NCBI RefSeq assembly: GCF_026319365.1
Contig: NZ_JAPDMS010000001.1
Span: forward strand, 871,181-932,454
From: Methylophaga sp. OBS1
GTDB lineage: Bacteria > Pseudomonadota > Gammaproteobacteria > Nitrosococcales > Methylophagaceae
Length of the DNA: 61,274 nt
Direction of reading: 5' to 3'
The notes under the pieces are model-generated. The model did no database searches. It saw only the letters and a program-made list of their open reading frames with translations, and was not told the DNA's origin. Position numbers and translations under genes: made by a program. Positions 23,836-35,076 of this stretch are shown here, piece after piece (positions within the stretch are counted from its first letter, which is position 1; each line of letters begins with the position of its first letter).

Positions 23836-24867
23836 ATGAACGCGAAACATTTCAAACAAACATCGCTGGTCGTCATGATGGCGTCCGTACTGAGTGCTTG
23901 TGGCGCATTTTCAAATCTGGACCAGGTGGTGCCTGACAACACGCAGGAATATCGTCGTGCCGAAACCATGCCGCCACTGGACGTGCCGCCTGAGCTGAGT
24001 ACCAACCGCATCAATGATGTTATTGCCGGTGAGAAAGATTCGACGGCCACCTATTCAGAGTTTGAGGAAGCCTCAAATAATCCGCTCGCTGCCAAATACA
24101 ACATACAGCCAGATAAAAAACCGTCTCTGGCGGGTGAAGGGGCAAGCCGTCACCTTGTTGTACCCGGTGAGCGGGACGTGACATGGCAGCGTATTCAGGA
24201 GTTCTGGGCCACCCAGGGCCTGGCTATAGCACGCATCGACAGTCGTATTGGCCTGATGGATACAGCGCCAGATGCCGATGGCTATGCTTATCGCATTCGC
24301 ATGGAACGGGGCGATACCTCCAAACAATCCAAAGTTTACTTAAGCGCCGTGGATGAAACCCGGACTAACTCTCAGAAGAATGAAGCAACACTGCGTCAGC
24401 TCGCCGATTATCTGGGTACCCTGTACAAAGAAGACGTACAGGAAATGCGCATCGCCCAGCCTGCACCCCCACCGGAAGAAACTGCCCGCGTGCTGTTGAT
24501 CGATGAAGAGGGCGGTCAACAAAGTCTGTTTATCGAACAGGATTTCCAGACTGCCTGGCGTCGTGTCGGTCGCGTTCTGGACAGCAAAGGTTTCTCTGTT
24601 GAAGATCGCGATCGCAGCCTGGGTTACTACTTTGTGCGTTACATCGATCCATTCAAGGAAATCGAGCAGGAAGAAAAGGGTTTCTTCAGTGGTCTCGCTT
24701 TCTGGCGTGATGAAGTAGAAGAAAAGCCGGAAGAGTATTACTACATCAAACTGATTTCAGAGGCATCAGATACACGAGTGGTGGTCATGGACGCGGAAGA
24801 GAAGCGTACCTCCAGTGATACTGCCAAACGCCTGTTGAATCTGATTCAGGAGCAGCTTGCACCCTAA
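23836..24867 (+). CDS. bamC: Outer membrane assembly lipoprotein BamC
   Basis: BamC (NlpB) is a lipoprotein of the BAM complex that inserts beta-barrel proteins in the outer membrane. The N-terminus has a signal peptide and lipobox LSAC with lipidated Cys22. The unstructured lasso region follows (PPLDVPPELSTNRIND matches the family). Two helix-grip domains lie at about 105-200 (RHLVVPGERDVTWQRIQEFWATQGLAI) and 215-340. The length, 343, is normal. It sits directly after dapA, as in E. coli, and its stop overlaps the next start (TAATG). Confidence 0.92.
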   Translation: MNAKHFKQTSLVVMMASVLSACGAFSNLDQVVPDNTQEYRRAETMPPLDVPPELSTNRINDVIAGEKDSTATYSEFEEASNNPLAAKYNIQPDKKPSLAGEGASRHLVVPGERDVTWQRIQEFWATQGLAIARIDSRIGLMDTAPDADGYAYRIRMERGDTSKQSKVYLSAVDETRTNSQKNEATLRQLADYLGTLYKEDVQEMRIAQPAPPPEETARVLLIDEEGGQQSLFIEQDFQTAWRRVGRVLDSKGFSVEDRDRSLGYYFVRYIDPFKEIEQEEKGFFSGLAFWRDEVEEKPEEYYYIKLISEASDTRVVVMDAEEKRTSSDTAKRLLNLIQEQLAP

Positions 24868-25634
24868 TGCGTTTTGCGTCCCTCGGTAGCGGTAGTCGAG
24901 GTAATGCAACCATAGTCACGCACGGAAAAACCACGCTCATGATTGATTGTGGTTTTTCTGCTCGTGAAGCTGAGAAAAGACTGCATCAGCTTGATATTGA
25001 TGCGCCTTCGCTCACAGCGATTCTGATTACTCATGAACATGCCGATCACATGGCTGGTGTCAGGGTCATGGCCCGCAAGCATCGTCTGCCAGTCTATGCT
25101 ACGCCCGGTACAGCAGGATGCCTGCCCGCAGATATCGCTACCCATATTCGCGAGTTCAACTGTCATGAGCGCTTCACCCTCAACGATATTGAGGTGGAGC
25201 CATTCCCGGTGCCACATGATGCCCGTGAACCCAGTCAGTTCGTCTTCAGCAGCGGTTTGCACCGTTTGGGCCTGCTCACCGATGTGGGCTCCATCACGCC
25301 GTTGATCGAAGAGACACTCAACGCCTGCGACGGTCTGTTGCTGGAAACCAACCACGACGTCACAATGCTGGAGCAGGGTGAGTATCCCGAGCATTTGAAA
25401 CGTCGGGTCGGCGGTCGGCTGGGGCATTTAAATAACGTGCAATCTGCCACATTACTTGAGAAAATTGACACCTCGAAATTACAACACATCATGGCGATGC
25501 ATATCTCGGAAAAGAACAACTGTCCGTCGATTGTCGTCCCGTTACTGGCTAGGGCCCTGCAGTGTGAAGAAAACTGGATAGGTGTCGCTGAACAGAATGC
25601 TGGCTTTGGCTGGCGCGAACTGGTCACTCGATAA
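24867..25634 (+). CDS. MBL-fold metallo-hydrolase (YycJ/VicX-like)
   Basis: A 255-residue metallo-beta-lactamase-fold enzyme. It begins [17 protein letters not shown], the typical opening of the YycJ/VicX and PhnP-related group, and has the metal motif THEHADH near residue 55, an aspartate in LTDVGSIT and histidines in ETNHD and [12 protein letters not shown]. Members of this group are suggested to be nucleases or phosphodiesterases, so the substrate is open. It is coupled to bamC by TAATG and followed by purC after 11 bases, an order also found in pseudomonads. Confidence 0.88.
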   Translation: MRFASLGSGSRGNATIVTHGKTTLMIDCGFSAREAEKRLHQLDIDAPSLTAILITHEHADHMAGVRVMARKHRLPVYATPGTAGCLPADIATHIREFNCHERFTLNDIEVEPFPVPHDAREPSQFVFSSGLHRLGLLTDVGSITPLIEETLNACDGLLLETNHDVTMLEQGEYPEHLKRRVGGRLGHLNNVQSATLLEKIDTSKLQHIMAMHISEKNNCPSIVVPLLARALQCEENWIGVAEQNAGFGWRELVTR

Positions 25635-25645
25635 AGAGAATAGCA

Positions 25646-26356
25646 ATGGAAAAGAAACAAGAACTGTACTCAGGCAAGGCCAAAAGCGTTTTTGCCACTG
25701 ATGACAATGATTACGTGGTCCTGAGTTTCAGAGACGATACATCCGCCTTTGACGGGGAAAAAGTTGAACAGCTGAGCCGAAAAGGTGAAGTCAATAATAA
25801 ATTCAATGCTCACATCATGCAGTATCTTGCCGATAACGGCGTGCCGACTCATTTTGAAAAACGGCTCAATGATACCGAGTCTCTGGTCAAAAATATGAAG
25901 ATGATTCCGGTTGAATGTGTGGTGCGTAATGTGGCATCCGGCAGTCTGGTCCGTCGTCTGGGGGTGGAAGATGGTATGGAACTGACGCCGCCGGTGTTTG
26001 AATTTTTCCTCAAAAATGACGCGCTGCATGACCCCATGGTTAATGAGTATCACATCGAAACATTTGGCTGGGCAAAGCCTGAAGAAGTCAATGAAATGAA
26101 AGCGTTAACGTTCAAAGTTAATGAGCTTTTGAAGAAGCTGTTTGCTGATGCGGGTATGATTCTGGTCGATTACAAGCTGGAGTTTGGTCTGTTTAAAGGG
26201 GCCGTCTATCTGGGTGACGAGTTTAGTCCGGATGGTTGTCGTTTATGGGACGCCGAAACCCGCAAGAAGTTGGATAAGGATCGTTTCAGGCAAGGCCTGG
26301 GCGGTGTTATTGAGGCTTATGAAGAAGTCGCTCAGCGCATTGGTGTACCACTCTGA
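25646..26356 (+). CDS. purC: SAICAR synthetase
   Basis: PurC ligates aspartate to CAIR in de novo purine synthesis. The protein has 236 residues and opens [35 protein letters not shown], with ATP-binding lysines in YSGKAK. The [22 protein letters not shown] motif and the [12 protein letters not shown] end complete the family pattern. It is the last gene of the dapA-bamC-MBL-purC run and is followed by a strong terminator. Confidence 0.97.
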   Translation: MEKKQELYSGKAKSVFATDDNDYVVLSFRDDTSAFDGEKVEQLSRKGEVNNKFNAHIMQYLADNGVPTHFEKRLNDTESLVKNMKMIPVECVVRNVASGSLVRRLGVEDGMELTPPVFEFFLKNDALHDPMVNEYHIETFGWAKPEEVNEMKALTFKVNELLKKLFADAGMILVDYKLEFGLFKGAVYLGDEFSPDGCRLWDAETRKKLDKDRFRQGLGGVIEAYEEVAQRIGVPL

Positions 26357-26385
26357 GTCCTGATTCAAACAAATTCAAGTAAACA

Positions 26386-26417
26386 AACCCTGAGCCCTGG
26401 CTCGGGGTTTTTTATTT
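26386..26417 (+). terminator. Rho-independent terminator of the dapA-purC operon
   Basis: Ten-base arms AACCCTGAGC / GCTCGGGGTT (one G-T pair), a four-base loop and a following T-rich run lie 30 bases after the purC stop. Confidence 0.9.
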
Positions 26418-26511
26418 CTGTGCGCTGTTTCACATAATCGACTGGAGTTATGGTGACAGTTCTTGTGTCAGAGTGTGTTATGTTGCAATTCAGTCAGTAA
26501 ATGGAGCCCGT

Positions 26512-27489
26512 ATGCAAATTCCAGCAAAACCGGTTGATGAAGAATCACGCATCGTCACGCTGAGGTCGCTGAATCTTCTTGATACTGACAGGGACGAGCG
26601 TTTCGACAGACTGACCCGACTGGCATTGCATGTGTTTGAAGTCCCTGTTGCGTTGGTGAGTCTGGTTGATGAAAACCGTCAGTGGTTCAAGTCCTGCCAG
26701 GGAGCGAATCTGACAGAGACAGACAGAGATGTCTCTTTTTGCGGTCATGCCATTCTCGGCGATGAAGCGTTCGTGATTGAAGATACACACCAGGATCCGC
26801 GCTTTGCAGATAATCCGCTGGTCATCGGTGAGCCTCATATTCGCTTCTACGCTGGCTATCCAATTCGCTACCTTGATGGTAAGAAACTGGGGACGCTTTG
26901 CCTTCTGGATTCCAAGCCCCGTCACTTCAGTCGCCGTGAGCGCCTTATACTCGAAGATCTGGCAAAGATCGTCGAACATGAAATTCAGGCTGTGCAATTG
27001 GCGACAGTCGATGAATTGACTGAAATTCCGAACCGCCGCGGTTTTTTCTCAAATGCCAATCAGGCGCTGAGTCTGTGTCAGCGTCAGAATTTACCTGTCA
27101 GCCTGGTGTTTCTTGATCTGAATAACTTCAAACCTATCAATGACCAATTCGGTCATGCCGAGGGTGACAAGGCATTGAAAACTTTCTCCAGTATGCTGAA
27201 AAAGATCTGTCGGCAGAGCGATATTGCTGCCCGGATTGGCGGTGACGAGTTCGCGCTGCTCCTGCCTAACACAAACAAATCAGATGTAGACAAGATTCTC
27301 ACCCGCTTTACCGGCATGGTCGAGCAGGCCAACCGTGAGCAACCGCTGGATTACAAAATTGCATACTCTCATGGCGTGGTTCATTTCGATCCAGCTAAAC
27401 ATCAGGATCTGGACGATCTGCTGGCCGAGGGCGATCAGTTGATGTACCAGCGCAAAAACCGATCGAAAAAAGAACAATCAGGCCGTTAG
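26512..27489 (+). CDS. Diguanylate cyclase, GAF-GGDEF
   Basis: A 325-residue cytoplasmic enzyme making cyclic di-GMP. An N-terminal GAF domain (about 25-165; [33 protein letters not shown]) is followed by a GGDEF domain (about 175-318) with the intact active loop [13 protein letters not shown] and [18 protein letters not shown]. The inhibitory I-site RQSD lies exactly five residues before GGDEF, so product feedback is expected. I chose ATG 26512 after GGAG; a GTG at 26473 is in frame but has no support. The last 12 bases overlap convergent pyrC. Confidence 0.93.
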   Translation: MQIPAKPVDEESRIVTLRSLNLLDTDRDERFDRLTRLALHVFEVPVALVSLVDENRQWFKSCQGANLTETDRDVSFCGHAILGDEAFVIEDTHQDPRFADNPLVIGEPHIRFYAGYPIRYLDGKKLGTLCLLDSKPRHFSRRERLILEDLAKIVEHEIQAVQLATVDELTEIPNRRGFFSNANQALSLCQRQNLPVSLVFLDLNNFKPINDQFGHAEGDKALKTFSSMLKKICRQSDIAARIGGDEFALLLPNTNKSDVDKILTRFTGMVEQANREQPLDYKIAYSHGVVHFDPAKHQDLDDLLAEGDQLMYQRKNRSKKEQSGR

Positions 27490-28527
27490 TTGCCAGCCAA
27501 TCAGCCCGCCTGCCCGCATCGGTACCAATTCATCACCGGCGAAACTCAACTTATCCGGCACCTGCCAGTTTTGTTTGGTCAGGGTGATGTTGTCGGTATT
27601 TCTGGGCAGACCATAAAAGTCAGGGCCATGTAAGCTGGCAAAGCCTTCCAGTTTGTCCAGCGCGCCGGCCATTTCAAACGCTTCAGCGTAGAGCTCAATA
27701 GCCGCATGAGCACTGTAAATACCTGCGCAGCCGCAACTACTCTCTTTGCCTGCACGCGGGTGTGGTGCACTGTCAGTCCCCAGAAAGAACTTGGGACTGC
27801 CACTGGTCGCCGCCTGAATCAACGCCTGTTGATGGGTATTGCGCTTTAATACCGGCAAACAGTAATGATGCGGGTGAATACCACCAACCAGCAGATCATT
27901 GCGGTTCAGCAGCAAGTGATGTGGTGTGATGGTGGCAGCGATACGATCTTCCGCTTCGGCAACAAACACCGCGGCATCGGCAGTGGTGATATGTTCGAAC
28001 ACGACTTTAAGTTCAGGAAAGTCTTTTAACAGCGGTTGCAGCACGCGGTCGATGAAGACTTTTTCGCGATCAAAGACGTCGATATCGGCACTGGTGACCT
28101 CACCATGAACCAGCAGTGGAACGCCGCGCTCCTGCATGGCTTCCAAAGCAGCGTGGCAATGTTTGAGGTCAGTGACACCGGCATCGGAATTGGTGGTTGC
28201 ACCGGCCGGGTAAAGTTTGACAGCATGAACAAACCCGCTGTCTTTGGCGCGGTGAATTTCATCGGCGCGGGTGTTGTCTGTCAGGTACAGGGTCATTAAT
28301 GGCTGAAATACACTGTCTTCAGGCAATGCGGCCATGATGCGCTGACGATAATCCCGGGCCATGTCGACAGTCGTCACCGGCGGGCGTAAATTAGGCATCA
28401 CAATCGCACGGGCGAATACGCGCGCGGTGTCGGGCACGGTGCGGGAAAGTGCAGAATCGTCCCGCAAGTGGAGATGCCAGTCGTCGGGACGGGTGAGGGT
28501 AATTTCAGTTGGTTTTATTTGTGTCAT
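27478..28527 (-). CDS. pyrC: Dihydroorotase
   Basis: PyrC closes the ring of carbamoyl aspartate in pyrimidine synthesis. The protein has 349 residues, like the E. coli type. The metal ligands are in [10 protein letters not shown], the carbamylated lysine in [14 protein letters not shown], histidines in LVHGEVT and VFEHITT, and the catalytic aspartate in GTDSAPH. The gene is convergent with the cyclase with a 12-base overlap and divergent from ilvI. Confidence 0.97.
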   Translation of the reverse strand: MTQIKPTEITLTRPDDWHLHLRDDSALSRTVPDTARVFARAIVMPNLRPPVTTVDMARDYRQRIMAALPEDSVFQPLMTLYLTDNTRADEIHRAKDSGFVHAVKLYPAGATTNSDAGVTDLKHCHAALEAMQERGVPLLVHGEVTSADIDVFDREKVFIDRVLQPLLKDFPELKVVFEHITTADAAVFVAEAEDRIAATITPHHLLLNRNDLLVGGIHPHHYCLPVLKRNTHQQALIQAATSGSPKFFLGTDSAPHPRAGKESSCGCAGIYSAHAAIELYAEAFEMAGALDKLEGFASLHGPDFYGLPRNTDNITLTKQNWQVPDKLSFAGDELVPMRAGGLIGWQLTA

Positions 28528-28605
28528 AGCCGCGAATTATGCCATAGCAAATAGCTTAAGCTGAAAAACTTGTGATCCGCGCTCGAAGGGCAACAGCGCT
28601 TGTTC

Positions 28606-28634
28606 TTGACCTTATCACGCATTACAAGTAACTT
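28606..28634 (+). promoter_or_regulatory. Candidate sigma-70 promoter for ilvIH-ilvC
   Basis: TTGACC at 28606-28611, a 17-base spacer and TAACTT at 28629-28634 lie about 50 bases before the ilvI start. The -35 is good, the -10 modest. I found no branched-chain-codon-rich leader peptide here. Confidence 0.35.
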
Positions 28635-28685
28635 TACACGTTTGATGTTTTTAAGCTTCTCGTGACGAGATTAAGAGGGAAACAC

Positions 28686-30428
28686 GTGGAATTAAGCGGT
28701 GGCGAGATACTGGTTCAGTGTCTCAAAGACGAAGGTGTCGATTTCCTGTTCGGTTATCCGGGCGGTGCAGTGCTGCATATCTACGATGCACTGTATAACC
28801 AGGAGGATGTCAAACACGTCCTGGTGCGCCACGAACAGGCAGCGACGCATGCAGCAGATGGTTATGCACGGGCTACAGGTAAGCCTGGTGTCGTCTTAGT
28901 CACATCGGGTCCTGGTGCTACCAATGCCGTTACCGGTATTGCCACTGCCTATATGGACTCTATTCCTATGGTGGTTATTACCGGTCAGGTCGCGACTGCC
29001 AACATCGGTAGTGATGCCTTCCAAGAAGTCGATGCCGTGGGTATCACCCGTCCGTGCGTCAAACATAACTTTCTGGTTAAAGACATTAATGATCTGGCGG
29101 AAACCGTTAAGAAAGCTTTCTATGTTGCGACCACTGGCCGTCCCGGTCCGGTTGTAGTCGACGTACCGAAAGACATTACTGATCCGAATATCAAGATTCC
29201 ATACCACTACCCGGAAACGGTTCAGATGCGTTCTTACCAGCCGACCTTGAAAGGCCATAGCGGTCAGATCAAGCGCGCGGTGGATCTGCTTCTGTCTGCC
29301 AAGAAACCGATGATTTACACCGGTGGCGGTGTGGTATTGGGCAAAGGTTCAGAAGAACTTCGCAAGTTTGTGCGCAAGCTGGGTTATCCGATTACCAGTA
29401 CCCTGATGGGGCTGGGGGCTTACCCATCCAGTGATGAGCAATTCATTGGTATGCTGGGCATGCACGGTACCTACGAAGCCAACATGGCGATGCATGACTG
29501 CGATGTCTTGATTGCTATCGGTGCACGTTTTGATGACCGGGTTACTGGCAAAATTGCCGAGTTCTGCCCGGATGCCAAGATCATTCATATCGATATTGAC
29601 CCGTCATCGATTTCAAAAACGATTACCGTTGATATCCCAATCGTAGGCAGTGTGCCTGATGTATTGCAGGAAATGAACGGCTTGTTGGAAACCACCAAGA
29701 AGTCACCCGACAAGAAGGCGATTGATGCCTGGTGGGCGGAAATCAACGGCTGGCGTGGAATGAAGTGCCTGTCCTATGACCGCAACAGCGACAAGATCAA
29801 ACCGCAGATGGTCGTTGAGATGATCCATGAGATCACCAATGGCGATGCCTATGTGACTTCTGACGTCGGTCAGCATCAGATGTGGGCGGCACAGTACTAC
29901 GGCTTTGATGAACCTAACCGCTGGATTAATTCCGGTGGTCTCGGCACCATGGGCTTTGGTCTGCCGGCTGCTATGGGCGTGCAGTTTGCTTTCCCTGAAG
30001 ATACGGTTATCTGTGTCACGGGGGAGGGCAGTATTCAGATGTGTATTCAGGAACTGTCAACCTGTCTGCAATACGGTTTGCCGGTTAAGATTGTTGCCCT
30101 CAATAATCGTTATCTCGGTATGGTGCGTCAGTGGCAGGAATTTTTCTATGAAAACCGTTACTCGCATTCCTACATGGAGTCATTGCCGGATTTCGTCAAG
30201 CTGACCGAGAGTTATGGTCATGTTGGTATCCGTATTGAGAAGCCGGAAGATCTGCGCAAAGAACTGGAACGCGGTTTTGCGATGAAAGATCGTCTGGTGT
30301 TCTTCGATATCGTGACTGACCAGACTGAAAACGTGTACCCGATGATTGCCCAGGGTAAGGCACATAACGACATGCATATGTCGCCTTACTGTGAACCACC
30401 ACAAGACCCAGAGAGGGAGCTGTCTTAA
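28686..30428 (+). CDS. ilvI: Acetolactate synthase, large subunit
   Basis: The catalytic subunit of acetohydroxyacid synthase, which makes acetolactate for valine and leucine and acetohydroxybutyrate for isoleucine. The thiamine diphosphate glutamate is in [20 protein letters not shown], and the cofactor motif starts at GEGSIQMC and runs to [14 protein letters not shown] chose the GTG at 28686 after AAGAGGG (580 residues, MELSGGEIL as in IlvI); a GTG eight codons upstream is less well placed. ilvH follows after one base, so the subunits are made together. Confidence 0.96.
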   Translation: MELSGGEILVQCLKDEGVDFLFGYPGGAVLHIYDALYNQEDVKHVLVRHEQAATHAADGYARATGKPGVVLVTSGPGATNAVTGIATAYMDSIPMVVITGQVATANIGSDAFQEVDAVGITRPCVKHNFLVKDINDLAETVKKAFYVATTGRPGPVVVDVPKDITDPNIKIPYHYPETVQMRSYQPTLKGHSGQIKRAVDLLLSAKKPMIYTGGGVVLGKGSEELRKFVRKLGYPITSTLMGLGAYPSSDEQFIGMLGMHGTYEANMAMHDCDVLIAIGARFDDRVTGKIAEFCPDAKIIHIDIDPSSISKTITVDIPIVGSVPDVLQEMNGLLETTKKSPDKKAIDAWWAEINGWRGMKCLSYDRNSDKIKPQMVVEMIHEITNGDAYVTSDVGQHQMWAAQYYGFDEPNRWINSGGLGTMGFGLPAAMGVQFAFPEDTVICVTGEGSIQMCIQELSTCLQYGLPVKIVALNNRYLGMVRQWQEFFYENRYSHSYMESLPDFVKLTESYGHVGIRIEKPEDLRKELERGFAMKDRLVFFDIVTDQTENVYPMIAQGKAHNDMHMSPYCEPPQDPERELS

Positions 30429-30429
30429 C

Positions 30430-30924
30430 ATGCGTCACATCATTTCCATCCTGATCGAAAACGAAGCAGGGGCATTGTCGCGTGTGGCCGGTTTGTTCTC
30501 TGCACGGGGTTACAACATCGAATCCTTGACTGTCGCGCCTACCGAAGACCCGACGCTGTCTCGTATGACCATCGTGACATCGGGTACCGAACGCATTATC
30601 GAGCAAATCACCAAGCAGCTGAACAAGCTGGTTGATGTGGTGAAACTGCTGGATCTGACTGAAGGACCACACATTGAGCGTGAAATGATGCTGATCAAAG
30701 TCAAGGCATCTTCCATGGCTCAGCGTGAAGATGTGAAACGCCTGGCGGATATTTTCCGTGGTCACATCATTGACGTTACAACCTCGACATACACTATCGA
30801 GCTGACCGGTGCCTGTGCCAAGCTGGACTCATTTATTGATGCCCTGGCTGAGCACAAAATCATTGAAACCGTGCGTAGCGGTGTCACTGGTATTGCCCGT
30901 GGTGAGAAAAGTCTGCACCTGTAA
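30430..30924 (+). CDS. ilvH: Acetolactate synthase, small regulatory subunit
   Basis: The 164-residue regulatory partner, giving feedback inhibition by valine. An N-terminal ACT domain (RHIISILIENEAGALSRVAGLFSARGYNIESLTVAPTED) is followed by the C-terminal domain with ELTGACAKLDSFIDAL. The ATG at 30430 gives the exact family start; the frame is open upstream within ilvI. It begins one base after the ilvI stop. Confidence 0.97.
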   Translation: MRHIISILIENEAGALSRVAGLFSARGYNIESLTVAPTEDPTLSRMTIVTSGTERIIEQITKQLNKLVDVVKLLDLTEGPHIEREMMLIKVKASSMAQREDVKRLADIFRGHIIDVTTSTYTIELTGACAKLDSFIDALAEHKIIETVRSGVTGIARGEKSLHL

Positions 30925-30944
30925 TTAACACCCTTTCGCTTTAA

Positions 30945-31988
<1,044 letters not shown>

Positions 31989-32009
31989 AAGACTTTTTCA
32001 CGTGTCAAG

Positions 32010-32050
32010 AACGGGGACGGTTGTGCAAACGACCGTCCCCGTTTTGTTTG
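32010..32050 (+). terminator. Rho-independent terminator after ilvC
   Basis: Twelve-base arms beginning AACGGGGACGGT and its complement (32032-32043) enclose a ten-base loop, followed by TTTGTTT. It is among the strongest hairpins in the window. Confidence 0.9.
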
Positions 32051-32099
32051 TATAGCGCAGATGTCATAATGCTTTTATTCGATATCAGGGAGTGTATTC

Positions 32100-32843
32100 A
32101 TGGTCAGTAGTGACAAACAGCAGCGACGCGGTATTTACCTGTTGCCGAATTTGTTCACAACAGCAGGTTTATTTGCCGGTTTCTATGCCATTATCGCGGC
32201 AATCCGGCAGGATTTTGATGCTGCTGCTATCGCCATATTTGTGGCGATGATCATGGATGGACTGGACGGCCGTATCGCCAGAATGACTAATACACAAAGC
32301 GCCTTCGGTGCTGAATATGACAGTCTGTCTGATATGGTCGCCTTCGGCCTGGCACCAGCGCTGGTCGTGTTCCTCTGGGCTTTGCTTGATATGGGCAAAT
32401 TCGGCTGGATGATTGCCTTTATCTATGCTGCCTGTGGCGCCTTGCGTCTTGCTCGCTTTAACACCCAGATCGGCACTGCTGATAAACGTTATTTCCAGGG
32501 TCTGCCGAGTCCTGCTGCTGCAGCCTGTGTAGCTGGCTGGGTCTGGCTGGGTACCGACCGGGGGTTGGATCCAGCGCTGGTCAGCAATGTGGCGGTGCCC
32601 ATTACGTTTTTCGCGGCGATTTTGATGGTCAGTTCCATGCGCTACTACAGCTTCAAGGAACTGGATTTGAAAAATCGGGTGCCTTTTATCAAGATGCTGG
32701 CCCTGGTACTTATTTTTGCCCTGATCGCCAATGACCCACCGCTGATCCTGTTTTCAGCTTTTCTGGTCTATGCTGTTTCCGGTCCGGTATTTACCCTGTT
32801 TAAACTGCGTCAACATCGTAGTGAACGTAACACCGGCAAATAA
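32100..32843 (+). CDS. pssA: CDP-diacylglycerol-serine O-phosphatidyltransferase
   Basis: PssA makes phosphatidylserine, precursor of phosphatidylethanolamine. The 247-residue product is a multi-pass CDP-alcohol phosphotransferase with the full motif D-G-x2-A-R-x8-G-x3-D-x3-D in DGLDGRIARMTNTQSAFG and AEYDSLSD. About six to eight hydrophobic segments follow. This is the membrane-spanning type (Bacillus-like) and not the soluble E. coli PLD-type enzyme. A position after ilvC and before leuA is common in proteobacteria. Confidence 0.95.
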   Translation: MVSSDKQQRRGIYLLPNLFTTAGLFAGFYAIIAAIRQDFDAAAIAIFVAMIMDGLDGRIARMTNTQSAFGAEYDSLSDMVAFGLAPALVVFLWALLDMGKFGWMIAFIYAACGALRLARFNTQIGTADKRYFQGLPSPAAAACVAGWVWLGTDRGLDPALVSNVAVPITFFAAILMVSSMRYYSFKELDLKNRVPFIKMLALVLIFALIANDPPLILFSAFLVYAVSGPVFTLFKLRQHRSERNTGK

Positions 32844-32918
32844 CTTGGCAGACGAGGCTTTTAGCCCTAATATTTAACGCATAGCGATGCACTTTAGGTG
32901 CAAAAACCAATCAGCGTG

Positions 32919-33038
32919 ATGCCGACGATGGCCCAAAAACCAGATTTCAGTCCTGCGAATACCAGAACAGACTTGAATGTTGTCCGGCCGGCCGGACTTA
33001 ATGACGGCGCAACGTCTGCATACGGAGCAGGAAAATGA
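32919..33038 (+). CDS. Possible 39-residue upstream peptide coupled to leuA
   Basis: A short frame starts at ATG 32919, and its TGA overlaps the leuA start codon (AAAATGACA). The product ([19 protein letters not shown]...) is not rich in leucine codons, so it is not a classical attenuation leader, and it has no clear ribosome site. The overlap may be chance. It spans the palindrome at 32982. Confidence 0.2.
   Translation: MPTMAQKPDFSPANTRTDLNVVRPAGLNDGATSAYGAGK
32982..32997. repeat. 16-base perfect palindrome before leuA
   Basis: GTCCGGCC-GGCCGGAC lies 38 bases upstream of the leuA ATG, GC-rich and perfectly symmetrical. It could be a regulator site or an mRNA stem that limits leuA translation. 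It has no T-run. Confidence 0.5.
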
Positions 33039-34567
33039 CAGACCAGTTAATTATTTTTGATACCACATTGCGTGACGGTGAGCAGAGCCCCGGCGCGTCG
33101 ATGACCAAGGATGAAAAAGTCCGGATCGCTAAAGCGCTGGAACGCATGCGCGTGGATGTGATTGAGGCTGGTTTTGCCATTGCCAGTCAGGGTGACTTTG
33201 AAGCGGTACAGGCGGTGGCGAAAGCCGTTAAAGACAGCCGTATCTGTAGTTTGTCCCGGGCGCTGGAAGCCGATATTGACCGTGCCGGTGAAGCACTCAA
33301 ACCGGCCAACGCCTCTCGCATACATACTTTTATCGCCACCTCGCCGATTCACATGAAAATGAAGCTGCGAATGGAGCCCGATCAAGTGGTGGAAAATGCA
33401 GTCAAAGCAGTGAAACACGCCCGTCAGTACACTGACGATGTCGAGTTTTCACCGGAAGATGCTGGCCGTAGTGATATCGATTTCCTGTGCCGGATTCTGG
33501 AAGCGGTTATTGATGCGGGTGCGACCACACTCAATATTCCGGATACGGTGGGCTATAACTTGCCGCATCAGTTTGGTTCCTTGATTGCCACGCTGCGTGA
33601 ACGCATTCCCAATGCCGATAAAGCTGTGTTCTCAGTGCATTGTCATAATGACCTGGGCCTGGCTGTTGCCAACTCGCTGTCAGCAGTGATGAGCGGTGCC
33701 CGTCAGGTTGAATGCACCATTAACGGCCTGGGTGAGCGTGCCGGTAATGCGGCACTGGAAGAAGTGGTGATGGCAGTCCGCACCCGTCAGGATATGTTTC
33801 CCTGTGATACCCATATCGATACCCAGCACATTCTGGCCGCTTCACGCCTGGTTTCCGGGGTAACCGGTTTTGTGGTCCAGCCCAATAAAGCCATTGTCGG
33901 CGCCAATGCCTTTGCCCACGAGTCCGGTATTCATCAGGATGGCGTGCTCAAAAACCGTGAAACCTACGAAATCATGCGTGCCGAAGATGTCGGTTGGAAC
34001 ACCAACCGCATGGTTCTGGGCAAACATTCCGGTCGAAATGCTTTCCGCAGCCGTCTGCAGGAACTGGGCATCGAACTGGAGTCGGAGGCAGAGCTTAATG
34101 CGGCCTTTACCCGGTTCAAGGAACTCGCTGATAAAAAGCATGAGATCTTTGATGAGGATCTTCAGGCGTTGGTCAGTGATGTGGTAGCGGCTACAGATGA
34201 GCGTATAACCCTGGTGTCATTAAAGGTCTGCAGTGAAACCGGGGAAACGCCGGTAGCCAATGTCACGCTGTCGGTGGATGGTGATGAAGTCCATACCCAG
34301 ATGAGTGGCAGTGGCCAGGTAGACGCGGCTTACAAAGCCATCGAAGCGATTGTGCAGAGTCATACAGAACTGCAGTTGTATTCAGTCAGCAATATCACCA
34401 CCGGCACTGATGCCCAGGGTGAAGTTAATGTACGTCTGGAAAAAGGCGGTCGCATTGTCAGTGGTCAAGGGGCTGATACCGATATCGTGATTGCCTCGGC
34501 CAAGGCCTACCTTAACGCCCTGAATAAAATTCTGGCGCATGTAGAAAGAGCCCATCCACAGGTCTGA
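33035..34567 (+). CDS. leuA: 2-isopropylmalate synthase
   Basis: LeuA condenses acetyl-CoA with 2-ketoisovalerate, the first committed step to leucine; its substrate comes from the ilv genes just upstream. The catalytic TIM barrel opens [19 protein letters not shown] with metal aspartate, has [17 protein letters not shown] metal histidines and [15 protein letters not shown]. The C-terminal leucine-sensing domain (about 390-500) is present, so feedback inhibition is expected. At 510 residues it is the long form. The ATG follows GGAGCAGGAAA. Confidence 0.98.
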   Translation: MTDQLIIFDTTLRDGEQSPGASMTKDEKVRIAKALERMRVDVIEAGFAIASQGDFEAVQAVAKAVKDSRICSLSRALEADIDRAGEALKPANASRIHTFIATSPIHMKMKLRMEPDQVVENAVKAVKHARQYTDDVEFSPEDAGRSDIDFLCRILEAVIDAGATTLNIPDTVGYNLPHQFGSLIATLRERIPNADKAVFSVHCHNDLGLAVANSLSAVMSGARQVECTINGLGERAGNAALEEVVMAVRTRQDMFPCDTHIDTQHILAASRLVSGVTGFVVQPNKAIVGANAFAHESGIHQDGVLKNRETYEIMRAEDVGWNTNRMVLGKHSGRNAFRSRLQELGIELESEAELNAAFTRFKELADKKHEIFDEDLQALVSDVVAATDERITLVSLKVCSETGETPVANVTLSVDGDEVHTQMSGSGQVDAAYKAIEAIVQSHTELQLYSVSNITTGTDAQGEVNVRLEKGGRIVSGQGADTDIVIASAKAYLNALNKILAHVERAHPQV

Positions 34568-35064
34568 TGCAGCTCTCGAACTCACAACAACGGATTCTGG
34601 CTGATATGGGTATTCAGCTTTGGGCGCTTCGGCGCTCGGAGCCTGAGAACCCGCAGCAGGGAGCAGCAGAAACGCCTGTCGAGATTGAGCAGTCAGATAT
34701 CAATGTTGCTGCCCCAGTCAAGCTGATTGTGGTAACACAAGCACAGGCCATGTCAGAGGCCGCGAAGCGTTTATTTAATGCGATGCTAAAGGCTGCAAGA
34801 CTCACTCAAGATCAGGTACTGAGTTTAACCAGCAGGGAGTTCGAACAGATTAATACCGCCAGCATGGCCAATAAGTCGGTGCTGCTGTTGGGGAGTGACA
34901 TAACTGCTGAACTGATGCCTGATTTGTCCCCTGACAATCCTGAGACTGTCAGCCAGTATCAGGCGCAGTTTTTAGCCTGTTTCAGCCTGGAGGAGATGCT
35001 GCAGCAGCCATCCCTTAAAGCGGCAGCCTGGCAGGCACTGAAACATCTGAGCCCTGTGTTCTGA
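34567..35064 (+). CDS. holD: Probable DNA polymerase III psi subunit HolD
   Basis: A divergent 165-residue protein that I assign to HolD, which ties the clamp loader to SSB through chi. Support: an N-terminal ILADMGIQLWALRR matching the HolD opening (QLGITQWSLRR in E. coli), a central LTQDQVLSLTSREFEQI matching the DQVLQLTPEKI region, and a C-terminal KAAAWQALKHL. It lies 12 bases before rimI, the same neighbour as in E. coli. The start overlaps the leuA stop (TGATG). A Glu/Pro/Asn-rich insertion lies at about 25-50. Confidence 0.75.
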   Translation: MQLSNSQQRILADMGIQLWALRRSEPENPQQGAAETPVEIEQSDINVAAPVKLIVVTQAQAMSEAAKRLFNAMLKAARLTQDQVLSLTSREFEQINTASMANKSVLLLGSDITAELMPDLSPDNPETVSQYQAQFLACFSLEEMLQQPSLKAAAWQALKHLSPVF

Positions 35065-35076
35065 AAAGGTCCTGAA

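Noticed and set aside
28528..28685. Attenuator leader for ilvI
   Set aside because: No small frame rich in valine, leucine or isoleucine codons and no terminator-antiterminator pair was seen.
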